A stretch of 64,000 nucleotides of DNA, taken from positions 1,116,001-1,180,000 of the forward strand of contig NZ_CAMKGL010000001.1 in NCBI RefSeq assembly GCF_946227985.1. The letters are read 5' to 3'. The notes under the pieces are model-generated. The model was not told the DNA's origin. It ran no database searches and worked only from the letters and a program-made list of their open reading frames with translations. The translations under genes and the position numbers were made by a program. Below are positions 57,415 to 64,000 of the stretch, one piece after another. Each line of letters begins with the position of its first letter. Positions within the stretch are counted from its first letter, which is position 1. Source of the stretch: Serratia quinivorans. Its GTDB lineage: Bacteria > Pseudomonadota > Gammaproteobacteria > Enterobacterales > Enterobacteriaceae.

Positions 57415-58350
57415 TTACGCAGGGCGTTCCCCCAGAGCTTTTAACCAAGCAATGAAGGCGTCAATCTTCGGCCACTGGCGGTCGGAAAGTGTCGATACAT
57501 AGTAATGCTGGTCACATTTCAGCTCCATTTTCGGGAAGGGTGCCACCAGTTCACCGGAGTTAAGTCGTTTGTGGATCAACCGTTTGCGGCCCATAGCCAC
57601 GCCAACATGATTGATGGCGGCCGTAACGGCCAGATCGGAACGATCAAAACCTATACCCGGAGGGGTATCCAGATTGACACCGAAATGCTGAGCCCAACTG
57701 TGCCACTCATCGGTACCGGAATCATAGTTCCAGGCTTGTCGATCGTGGAGCAGGGTGCAGTGGGAGAGGTTGCCGGGAAAGTCGGCCAGCTCAAATTGAC
57801 TGGCGTACTCCGGGCTGCATACCGGGATGATCGCTTCATCCATCAGGTATTGATAATGAAGCTGCGATGACGGCGTGGCGTCAAAGTAAACCGCCAGATC
57901 AATGCCGGCGCGTTGGAAGTTCACATATTCGTTGCCGGTCAGAATGGTCAGGTTAATGGCGGGGTATCGCCGGGAGAAATCCGCCAACGCCGGCACAATC
58001 CAGCACTGAGCAATGGAGGGGCGGGAGTAAATCGTTAATGAACCTGATAGCGCCTGATTCTTGATATCCAGAATTTCCTGGTTCAGGGTGCCAAGTGAAG
58101 ATTTTAGCGCCCAAAAAACCCGTTTGCCTTCGGTCGTGAGTTCTACCTTACGGTGAGAGCGGACAAACAGCTGGATACCCAGATTGGCCTCAAGCTGGTT
58201 AATATTATGGCTGACGGCGCTGGGGCTGACAGAAAGCTCATCGGCCGCCATGGCGAAAGACTCATGCCGCGCAGCCACTTCAAAGGTAAATAACCGTGAT
58301 AACTGCCAGCCATTCAGTGACCGATGTGGCCCCGTTAGATTTACCGTCAT
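57415..58350 (-). CDS. dsdC: LysR-type regulator DsdC
   Basis: A 311-residue LysR regulator, the same length as E. coli DsdC, with the helix-turn-helix FAMAADELSVSPSAVSHNIN near residues 32-51. It is divergent from dsdX, the D-serine carrier, exactly as in E. coli. DsdC normally activates dsdXA in response to D-serine. Here dsdA is absent next to dsdX. A perfect inverted repeat lies between the two genes. Confidence 0.87.
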   Translation of the reverse strand: MTVNLTGPHRSLNGWQLSRLFTFEVAARHESFAMAADELSVSPSAVSHNINQLEANLGIQLFVRSHRKVELTTEGKRVFWALKSSLGTLNQEILDIKNQALSGSLTIYSRPSIAQCWIVPALADFSRRYPAINLTILTGNEYVNFQRAGIDLAVYFDATPSSQLHYQYLMDEAIIPVCSPEYASQFELADFPGNLSHCTLLHDRQAWNYDSGTDEWHSWAQHFGVNLDTPPGIGFDRSDLAVTAAINHVGVAMGRKRLIHKRLNSGELVAPFPKMELKCDQHYYVSTLSDRQWPKIDAFIAWLKALGERPA

Positions 58351-58383
58351 AATCCCCCCTGAAAATTTAAAAATATCTGCGAT

Positions 58384-58406
58384 TTACTCACCAGCTTGGT
58401 GAGTAA
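58384..58406. promoter_or_regulatory. Putative DsdC operator
   Basis: TTACTCACC (58384-58392) and GGTGAGTAA (58398-58406) form a perfect 9-bp inverted repeat with a 5-nt spacer, 33 bp before dsdC. A similar half-site (TTTTACTCATGTGAG) recurs near 58467-58481, closer to dsdX. Confidence 0.6.
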
Positions 58407-58556
58407 AGTTGACTCATGTCGCTAAATTGCACCATTTTTTGGCGTAAGTCACTTGTTTGATTCTGTTTTACTCATGTGAGAGCGGATTTTTATCGTTTGT
58501 CACCGATCGTCGTTTTCCTGTCCAATGACAGTCAGTTTATGACGGGGGTATGGGCT

Positions 58557-59894
58557 ATGGATTCGCAAGTTTGGGTTGCCGGCACGTTGATCGCCAGTAT
58601 CGCGATCATCATTTTGACCATCGTGAAGTTTAAGTTTCACCCTTTTTTGGCGTTGCTGTTAGCAAGCTTCTTTGTCGGCAGCATGATGGGTATGGGCCCG
58701 ATTGATATGGTCAATGCCATCGAAAACGGCATCGGCAGTACGCTGGGTTTTTTGGCTGCGGTCATTGGGCTGGGGACCATTCTGGGCAAGATGATGGAGG
58801 TCTCCGGCGCGGCGGAGCGTATTGGTATTGCGTTGCAGCGCTGCCGCTGGTTGTCTGTCGACGTGATTATGGTGTTGGTCGGCTTGGTTTGCGGTATTAC
58901 GCTATTTGTTGAAGTGGGCGTAGTGCTATTGATCCCATTGGCATTCTCCATCGCCAGAAAAACCGGGACTTCATTACTCAAGCTGGCCATTCCTTTGTGT
59001 ACCGCATTGATGGCGGTGCACTGTGTGGTTCCCCCTCATCCGGCTGCGTTATTTGTTACCAACAAGCTGGGCGCCGATGTGGGTACGGTGATTGTTTATG
59101 GCCTTTTCGTCGGGCTGACGGCATCACTGGTAGGTGGTCCGCTGTTCCTGAAATTGCTGGGTAAACGCTTGCCGTTTAAGGCGGTACCGCCTGAGTTCTC
59201 CAACCTGGCCGTGCGAGAGGAACATTCACTGCCATCACTGGGAGCAACGCTGTTTACGGTTTTGCTGCCCATAGTACTGATGCTGGTCAAAACGGTTGCC
59301 GAGCTGAATCTGGATAAAGAAGGGCGCTTGTTTGCCGCTATGGAGTTTATCGGTAACCCGATCATTGCCATGTTTATTGCTGTATTTGTGGCTTACTACG
59401 TTCTTGGGATTCGTCGTCATATGGGGATGAGCGCGCTGTTGAGTCATACGGAGTCCGGTTTCTCCTCCATTGCCAATATCTTGTTGATCATCGGTGCCGG
59501 CGGAGCATTTAACAGTATTTTGAAGACCAGTGGCCTGGCCGACACCCTGGCGCTGATGCTGTCAAACCTGCATATGCATCCTATTCTATTAGCCTGGCTG
59601 GTTGCGCTTATTCTGCATGCTGCCGTGGGTTCCGCTACCGTAGCCATGATGGGTGCCACGGCGATAGTCGCGCCGATGTTGTCGCTTTATCCCAATGTTA
59701 GCCCGGAGATCGTGACCATTGCCATCGGTTCTGGTGCTATTGGCTGCACCATAGTGACGGATTCACTGTTCTGGTTGGTGAAGCAATATTGTGGAGCTAC
59801 ACTGAATGAAACCTTCAAGTATTACACTACGGCCACCTTTATCGCTTCGGTATTGGCGCTGGGCATGACCTTTCTGCTTTCATACATTATTTGA
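58557..59894 (+). CDS. dsdX: D-serine permease DsdX
   Basis: A 445-residue GntP-family proton symporter, almost collinear with E. coli DsdX throughout (VKFKFHPFLALLLASFFVGS; MMGATAIVAPM; LFWLVKQYCGATLNETFKYY). It imports D-serine. The ATG at 58557 has a G-rich ribosome binding site; the longer frame from 58476 would add 27 residues with no family match. In E. coli dsdA follows at once; here a Nudix gene comes 108 bp later, so the deaminase gene is missing from the operon. Confidence 0.93.
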   Translation: MDSQVWVAGTLIASIAIIILTIVKFKFHPFLALLLASFFVGSMMGMGPIDMVNAIENGIGSTLGFLAAVIGLGTILGKMMEVSGAAERIGIALQRCRWLSVDVIMVLVGLVCGITLFVEVGVVLLIPLAFSIARKTGTSLLKLAIPLCTALMAVHCVVPPHPAALFVTNKLGADVGTVIVYGLFVGLTASLVGGPLFLKLLGKRLPFKAVPPEFSNLAVREEHSLPSLGATLFTVLLPIVLMLVKTVAELNLDKEGRLFAAMEFIGNPIIAMFIAVFVAYYVLGIRRHMGMSALLSHTESGFSSIANILLIIGAGGAFNSILKTSGLADTLALMLSNLHMHPILLAWLVALILHAAVGSATVAMMGATAIVAPMLSLYPNVSPEIVTIAIGSGAIGCTIVTDSLFWLVKQYCGATLNETFKYYTTATFIASVLALGMTFLLSYII

Positions 59895-59918
59895 GTATGC
59901 CGGTACCGGTATCTTCAT

Positions 59919-59957
59919 CGGTAATCGTCGCCAGGTGCAGTCCTGCGACGATTGCCG
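59919..59957 (+). terminator. Terminator behind dsdX
   Basis: CGGTAATCGTCG (59919-59930) pairs with CGACGATTGCCG (59946-59957), 12 bp with one G-U pair, 24 bp after the stop. The trailing T-run is broken (TTATTAAGG). Confidence 0.6.
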
Positions 59958-60002
59958 TTATTAAGGTTGTTTTGGGTCAGAAATGTATAGGGATGGAATA
60001 AA

Positions 60003-60443
60003 GTGCGATCGCGACCAGCCTCCAGGCTTTTGATTACTGAACCTTCAGGACAGGTTTTGTTGTTTAAATTCACGCACAGTTCTGGTGCGTTGGCGGGACA
60101 ATCATATTGGGCAACACCAGGTGGCGGCGTTGAACAAGGTGAGTCCTATAAGCAAGCGGCTGTTAGAGAGCTACAGGAAGAAACGGGCATTGTGTGCAAT
60201 GACGTCGGCCAGTGTGTGGCGCAAAGAAACGTTGAGATGATGTTGCCGAATGGCGAGATGGTTGAAGCGCAGGAAAATTTTTACGTTGTGCGAGTGAGAC
60301 ATCGCGAGATCAACACTGACCGTTGGAGCGGTGAAGAAAAGCGTGTCATCAGTGAGCATCACTGGTGGAGTATCGAAGAGTTAAGAACAACGGATGAGAT
60401 TGTCTATCCACAAAACATAACTGAGATACTCGAGTCGATTTAG
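60003..60443 (+). CDS. Nudix hydrolase
   Basis: A 146-residue pyrophosphatase. The complete Nudix box runs from Gly41 to Ile63, with Glu47, Arg55-Glu56 and Glu59-Glu60 in place. Substrate not predicted. The start is GTG, with GGGATGG upstream. It lies between the dsdX terminator and the dif site, 101 bp from dif. Confidence 0.88.
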   Translation: MRSRPASRLLITEPSGQVLLFKFTHSSGALAGQSYWATPGGGVEQGESYKQAAVRELQEETGIVCNDVGQCVAQRNVEMMLPNGEMVEAQENFYVVRVRHREINTDRWSGEEKRVISEHHWWSIEELRTTDEIVYPQNITEILESI

Positions 60444-60544
60444 CCGTGGACATTCATCAGGTGGGCTGGCGGCAAACCGACGTAGAGATATCTTGAAAGG
60501 CCATGATAAAACCCAGAAGCTCAGATTCTACGTACAGTTACCTT

Positions 60545-60572
60545 GGTGCGCATAATGTATATTATGTTAAAT
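60545..60572. other. dif site, XerCD chromosome dimer resolution
   Basis: This 28-bp site has an 11-bp XerC-type arm (GGTGCGCATAA), a 6-bp core (TGTATA) and an 11-bp XerD-type arm (TTATGTTAAAT). It is identical to the E. coli dif sequence as I recall it. It lies in a non-coding gap between the Nudix gene and a small leftward ORF. XerC and XerD recombine dimeric chromosomes here at the last stage of division, with FtsK. It fixes this window at the replication terminus. Confidence 0.93.
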
Positions 60573-60577
60573 TGCAT

Positions 60578-60694
60578 TTATATCTGCGCACCGGACTGTC
60601 CAACCTGGCCATAGCTCACCTCGCCTTTCTCTTTACCGCTTCTTTCAGCAGCTAATGCCTGTTCATTGGTGACTGTTTGGTTTTGGCCCAACAT
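60578..60694 (-). CDS. Candidate 38-residue small protein beside dif
   Basis: A short frame starts with ATG at 60694, only 8 bp after the DUF4440 stop codon, and ends 5 bp from dif. The peptide begins MLGQNQTVTNEQALAAERSG and continues KEKGEVSYGQVGQSG; it is hydrophilic and looks protein-like rather than random. I do not recognise it. It could be a coupled small protein, or the tail of a longer gene that once extended rightwards, since the frame stays open upstream into the DUF4440 gene. Confidence 0.4.
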   Translation of the reverse strand: MLGQNQTVTNEQALAAERSGKEKGEVSYGQVGQSGAQI

Positions 60695-60702
60695 CGCCTG
60701 CG

Positions 60703-61092
60703 TCAACAATTCGTCGGCGTGCCCTGATGAAAACGCATCTGCCATCGACCGCCATTGTCATTTGCAGATAACAACCAGATCGACGATCGCAATGTACATC
60801 GAGTAACGCCACCATCTTCACCTTGTTGAAAACTACGGTACGTCAGCAACACTGCGCCTTCGGTAATGATGGTCAGCTTAAACCCTTCGGAAAAGATCGG
60901 TGTCTGACCACTTTCGATTTGAAGTGCCGCCAGGGTTTGCTGTTTATCATAGTTATGACCTGAACGCCCAATCTCTTCAAAGTCGTCATGCAGCAACTCG
61001 CTGACCACAGCGACGTTGTTCCTCGTTACCGGCAGATGCAGCTTAACTTCCAGGGATTGGATTAATGCCAATAGCTGTGTCGAGTCGGTCAA
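60703..61092 (-). CDS. DUF4440 / NTF2-like protein
   Basis: A 129-residue small-fold protein of the SnoaL/NTF2-like group: VVSELLHDDFEEIGRSGHNYDKQQTLAAL, then strands ending in RSSIWLLSANDNGGRWQMRFHQGTP. DUF4440 members are often stand-alone and of unknown function. It starts with TTG at 61092, supported by GGAGG 5 nt upstream. The small ORF at 60578 follows closely and may be coupled to it. Confidence 0.78.
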   Translation of the reverse strand: MTDSTQLLALIQSLEVKLHLPVTRNNVAVVSELLHDDFEEIGRSGHNYDKQQTLAALQIESGQTPIFSEGFKLTIITEGAVLLTYRSFQQGEDGGVTRCTLRSSIWLLSANDNGGRWQMRFHQGTPTNC

Positions 61093-61177
61093 AACGCCCT
61101 CCTTTTTTTGATCGCGCTACGTGAAATCTGAAAACAATTGGCACTAATCCCCCTGCAGATGTCGTCAAAATGCACCA

Positions 61178-61402
61178 TTAAAGACCCCCATAATGAACAG
61201 CCAACAAAACCGTTGTCGAACCCTGCAATAACATGATCCATTCACTTTGCTGCTGGCAATACCAGAAATCTGGTGGGCTCAACTGTCCTGTAGAAATGAT
61301 GCGTTCAATTTTCACATTAGGTTATGATAGCAATGTGTCGAAGGTTTCAGCTTCTGTCTGAAGTGCGGTTTCGGGAAAGTATTTGAATATATTTGTCATC
61401 AT
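61178..61402 (-). pseudogene. Decayed cupin-domain gene
   Basis: Read leftwards from the ATG pair at 61402, the frame gives MMTNIFKYFPETALQTEAET and so on, then TAA at 61324-61322. The same frame then continues VKIERIISTGQLSPPDFWYC and SEWIMLLQGSTTVLL before a second stop at 61180-61178. Both parts match the usual start of small cupin proteins (...'ERI.S.GQ.SPP.FWY.Q...EW..LLQG'). A single C-to-T change (CAA to TAA) would explain the first stop, and the C-terminal third is lost. It is probably dead. Confidence 0.6.
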
Positions 61403-61527
61403 CTGAACTGACTCCATTGAGCTTACCGAGCTCCATCACACCGCTCAGTGTATTAATGTCCCCCGAATGCTGCCAGATTTAGGACAAGGTGGTTTTTAAA
61501 TAAATTAAAAAGGAAAGGAGATTAAGG

Positions 61528-62222
61528 ATGAGTAAAAGAAATGATATTATTGATGGTCGGCAAAGTCATCTTACCTTATATATACCGAAGTCCTTGGATG
61601 GATTGATCTCGGCCATGCTCAGGGTACTGATATAAGAACGCTGTTGAGAAGTTTTGATTCTGGAGAATCTTCAGGCAAGGAACGCTACGACGTTACCTAT
61701 TCGCAGTCTATGATTGATCCGACCAGAACCATGAAAATGGGCAAATTTATTACCTGGCGTATCAAACGCGGTCGTTCGTATTTCGAACGCAGAAGCATTG
61801 CGCTGGCAATGATGATGTCCCTGGCCCAGAAATTTGAAGGATTGCAGGCATCATTCCCCATCAATTGCGTTACAGACAGTGGCTTCAGCGGAGAAGATCT
61901 CGTGTCAGATTTGCTGGGTTTTTACCGTGTTGTCAACCTGCCTAATCCCTTTGAACTTCTGCGTCCGGTCAGCAAAGCAGAGGCGCTAAAAAGATGGGAT
62001 TATTACGGCAAGATCGGCTCCTGGAAAAACGATTCCTTTTTGCCACTTTTATTCCCCGACCCTGAAAAATTCCCCAATGCGAGGCCTCGAAGAGGTTTTC
62101 TGCCGAATTTTATGACGACAGTCAGACCCTGGAGTGACTTCCATTCGTGGAGAGTTAGTATCACCAGCGCTGATGGTTCATATATAGACAAAGCTAAAGG
62201 GGGGACATTACCCTATGCGTAA
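61528..62222 (+). pseudogene. DUF4056-like protein, copy 2, N-terminal frameshift
   Basis: The natural start is ATG 61528, with AGGAAAGGAG 7 nt upstream and the opening MSKRNDIID matching MSKREDILD of copy 1 at 6972. About seven codons are then missing and the frame shifts near 61570-61575. From there the family sequence runs in another frame: LIYTEVLGWIDLGHAQGTDI and on to DSGFSGEDLVSDLLGFYRV. The shifted frame has an upstream stop at 61551, so it cannot be read from the normal ATG; a weak TTG start at 61644 would drop the conserved front. Either the gene is inactive or translation restarts inside. Confidence 0.7.
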
Positions 62223-62637
62223 GTCACTTAAGGTATTCGGTGGTGCAACTATCATTATTACTGTTGCTCTCACCTATGCCTGGCCATGGGTTAAAATGGA
62301 GTTCACCGGTAGCGCTCACTATACCGAGCAGGATAAACGAGAGTATGATTTTTATACTCCTGAAATACTAAGAAAAATGCCGCGAATTTCCACCCGTTAT
62401 TCCTTTGATTTTGCAAACATCACAGGACCTGCGGCGCATGTGTATGCAGTGAAATTCTACGATACGCAAGATACCAGTAAAATAGAAGATTATCTGATGT
62501 CCATAGGATACAAACGGGCTGAATGTGACTTTGAGTCAGCGTGTTGGCGCAGAACTGATCCTCAGGAATCTGTTTATGTCGGCACTTTGAATGGTGAGAA
62601 AACCGTAATTGTGCAGGTTGTCTACAACTTCACATAA
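62215..62637 (+). CDS. Small membrane-anchored protein, partner of DUF4056-like copy 2
   Basis: A 140-residue protein with an N-terminal membrane segment (VFGGATIIITVALTYAWPWV, residues 7-26) and a soluble tail holding YDFYTPEILRKMPRISTRYS, FANITGPAAHVYAVKFYD, a YL.SIGYK block and a conserved Trp. It is paralogous to the protein at 7651-8091. It overlaps the DUF4056-like gene by 8 bp. No known domain is recognised. It is intact although its upstream partner is frameshifted. Confidence 0.72.
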   Translation: MRKSLKVFGGATIIITVALTYAWPWVKMEFTGSAHYTEQDKREYDFYTPEILRKMPRISTRYSFDFANITGPAAHVYAVKFYDTQDTSKIEDYLMSIGYKRAECDFESACWRRTDPQESVYVGTLNGEKTVIVQVVYNFT

Positions 62638-62718
62638 CCATTTTCTACTCTATCAGGGGGTTGAGATACTTTGCCGCACTCAATCAGAACTCCCCGCTCA
62701 GTAACGGGGAATTCCACC

Positions 62719-62753
62719 AGATAAGCCAATGTGAGCGCTAACCTGGCTTATCT
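62719..62753. terminator. Perfect hairpin between convergent genes
   Basis: AGATAAGCCA (62719-62728) pairs perfectly with TGGCTTATCT (62744-62753). It lies between the rightward membrane protein gene and the leftward cupin gene and could end both transcripts, though no T-run follows. A shorter CCCCG/CGGGG stem precedes it near 62686-62708. Confidence 0.5.
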
Positions 62754-62763
62754 GTAGACCGCC

Positions 62764-63081
62764 CTAGCGGGCCAGTTCCACGCCATCGAGTTCAGAAATC
62801 GCCAGACAGAAAACTTCGGTGATGGCATCCACCGTATAGGCGGTTTTAGCCGGGATCATCAACATCTCATGAGCCTGTAGAGTCTGATCGCCAATTTTCA
62901 GCTCACCAGACAGGACCATCAGTTTGACCCAGCCCGGATGCATTCTGGCTGACTGATGACTGCCAGCATCAAGTTTCAACAGCGCCGTGTGCCCCTGCGC
63001 CTCACGTTTCAAGATATGGTAATAGACCCCATCGTAAGGCATTTTCTCGTAGTGCAGTGTCGCCAGTGTTCTTTTATGCAT
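62764..63081 (-). CDS. Small cupin-domain protein
   Basis: A 105-residue single-domain beta-barrel: MHPGWVKLMVLSGELKIGDQ, then LQAHEMLMIPAKTAYTVDAIT. It resembles anti-sigma/ChrR-type cupins and DUF1971-like proteins, but most metal-binding His residues of classic cupins are missing, so its ligand is open. It is followed upstream on the same strand by a Dyp-type peroxidase gene, 121 bp away. Confidence 0.7.
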   Translation of the reverse strand: MHKRTLATLHYEKMPYDGVYYHILKREAQGHTALLKLDAGSHQSARMHPGWVKLMVLSGELKIGDQTLQAHEMLMIPAKTAYTVDAITEVFCLAISELDGVELAR

Positions 63082-63135
63082 GATAGCTTCCTAGTAATCA
63101 GTGATTAGTTGGATCAAGTAACACTATTCCCTAAC

Positions 63136-63147
63136 GGCCTATAGGCC
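63136..63147. promoter_or_regulatory. 12-bp palindrome between peroxidase and cupin genes
   Basis: GGCCTATAGGCC is a perfect palindrome in the 121-bp gap, about 55 bp before the cupin gene. It could be an operator. Nothing else supports the call. Confidence 0.3.
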
Positions 63148-63202
63148 TATTAATAAATATATAGGACGTATGCCTCATACGCAAAAACTCACTTTTGCGA
63201 AC

Positions 63203-64000
63203 TCAATCAGCCAGATCGCTTAAGAATTTTCGCGCAGGAACAAAGAAGTTAACGCCGGCAACGGCAGTAGAGAAATCAAGGATGCGGTCATGCAAAGGGG
63301 CCGGATTGCCAATGAACATGCGCTCAAGCATTTTCTCAATCACCCATAGATGGCGTGAATAGCCGATAAAATAGGTGCCGTATTCACCGCGCCCCGGTGA
63401 GGCAAAGGGCATATTATCGCGCAAAATGTCATGTTCACCCTGCTCATCTTCAATGGTGCACAGAGTCTTATGTGATTTTTGTCCCTCTGTTGCATCCGGT
63501 AACTCGACGTTATCAAACTTGGTGCGGCCGATAATGGCTTCCTGAGTTTCCACCTTCTGCGCACGCCAGGCGGCCATATTGTGCAAGTATTTTTGTATCA
63601 CCACATAGCTGCCACCCGCGTAGTCAGGATCCTCATCACCCACGATTGTCGCCTGTGGTAGAGCCAGACCCACCGGGTTCGCGGTACCATCGACAAACTC
63701 CAGCAGGTCGCGTCCGTCGAAATAACGGAATCCCGCAACTTCATCGACGACAGTGATCGAATCCCCAAAGGCTTCCAACAGAATTTTCTCGAACTCAATG
63801 ATTAAATCTGTCGCACCTGCGCGGACGTGGTACAGCAAATCGCCGGAGGTGGCCACGGCCGTATGCTTGGCGCCTTTGATTTCCTTAAACGGCGTCAGCT
63901 CTTTGGGCGCGGGTTTTCCGCTAAGGCTCTCCCAGACACGATGCGAAATGCCGACGTTACAGGTGAAGCTGACATCAATGGATCGTATCTGGACATTTTT
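63203..64000 (-). CDS. Dyp-type heme peroxidase, 5' end outside window
   Basis: The frame is open to the right edge, so the N-terminus is missing; 265 codons are visible. It is a class B Dyp peroxidase (YfeX-like): the catalytic Asp is in LLEFVDGTANPVG, the proximal heme His is probably in EGQKSHKTL and the C-terminal region is GNPAPLHDRILDFSTAVAG. These cytoplasmic or encapsulin-packaged enzymes use peroxide to oxidise dyes or porphyrins. The GTG at 63856 is internal: the frame continues upstream with family sequence (RVWESLSGKPAPKELTPF). Confidence 0.9.
   Translation of the reverse strand, partial: KNVQIRSIDVSFTCNVGISHRVWESLSGKPAPKELTPFKEIKGAKHTAVATSGDLLYHVRAGATDLIIEFEKILLEAFGDSITVVDEVAGFRYFDGRDLLEFVDGTANPVGLALPQATIVGDEDPDYAGGSYVVIQKYLHNMAAWRAQKVETQEAIIGRTKFDNVELPDATEGQKSHKTLCTIEDEQGEHDILRDNMPFASPGRGEYGTYFIGYSRHLWVIEKMLERMFIGNPAPLHDRILDFSTAVAGVNFFVPARKFLSDLAD

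Noticed and set aside
61644..62222. TTG at 61644 as the true start of the second DUF4056-like protein
   Set aside because: It would remove the conserved N-terminal block that is still coded just upstream in the same frame, and a strong ribosome site with the matching N-terminus lies at 61528; decay by frameshift explains the data better.

Overview
The window reads as chromosome from an enterobacterium, most likely Serratia or a close relative. The basis is many genes close to E. coli counterparts (bglA, dsdC/dsdX, the ygcP-ygcE-yqcE-ygcW-ygcU set) mixed with protocatechuate genes and efflux systems typical of Serratia. A 28-bp site at 60545-60572 matches the E. coli dif sequence as I remember it base for base. 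Two perfect MatP-type sites (15250-15262, 29131-29143) also lie here, so the window is in the replication terminus region. I see no rRNA, tRNA, insertion sequence, prophage or CRISPR array.

Region 1 (1-6.8 kb) is an aromatic catabolism island. pcaK (cut by the left edge), pobA, pcaB and pcaC run rightwards and pcaH-pcaG-pcaQ run leftwards. Together they take 4-hydroxybenzoate via protocatechuate into the beta-ketoadipate pathway. pcaB carries a one-base frameshift in a run of six C, and pcaD is not in the window. A perfect palindrome with the LysR T-N11-A pattern upstream of pcaH is a good PcaQ site.

Region 2 (6.9-8.1 kb) is an AT-rich two-gene module (DUF4056-like protein plus membrane-anchored partner) behind a near-consensus Fur box. 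A second, partly broken copy lies at 61.5-62.6 kb, next to dif.

Region 3 (8.2-24.7 kb) holds bglA, an RpiR regulator, an MFS carrier and a 2-hydroxyacid dehydrogenase. It continues with a periplasmic molybdenum hydroxylase and its tri-heme cytochrome c, an EamA exporter divergent from a cupin-type XRE regulator, a GNAT enzyme, a transglutaminase-like protein, gamma-glutamyltransferase and a LysR regulator.

Region 4 (24.9-34.3 kb) holds a Tat-exported agmatine-deiminase-like protein, a TetR regulator divergent from a DHA2 drug exporter, and a complete RND tripartite efflux operon. Strong inverted repeats mark both efflux promoters.

Region 5 (34.4-47 kb) holds a DUF1493-like protein, a PfpI-family protein, an acyl-CoA ligase, glutamate dehydrogenase, a CycA-like permease and an amidohydrolase. 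After a GNAT gene remnant comes a leftward operon of MFS carrier, formaldehyde-activating-enzyme homologue (Fae), aldo-keto reductase and succinate-semialdehyde-type dehydrogenase, with a divergent LysR gene.

Region 6 (48.2-54.3 kb) is the ygc locus: a GlpP-family antiterminator, a sugar kinase, a carrier, an SDR dehydrogenase and an FAD oxidase. The two divergent operons each begin with a terminator hairpin. The two hairpins share lower stem and internal loop but have different, still paired, upper stems. This looks like a matched pair of RNA targets for the GlpP-like protein and is the most interesting system in the window.

Region 7 (54.3-64 kb) has a copper TonB receptor with a DUF2946 protein, dsdC/dsdX without dsdA, a Nudix hydrolase, dif, a small ORF, a DUF4440 protein, a dead cupin gene, the second DUF4056-like module, a cupin and a Dyp-type peroxidase cut by the right edge.
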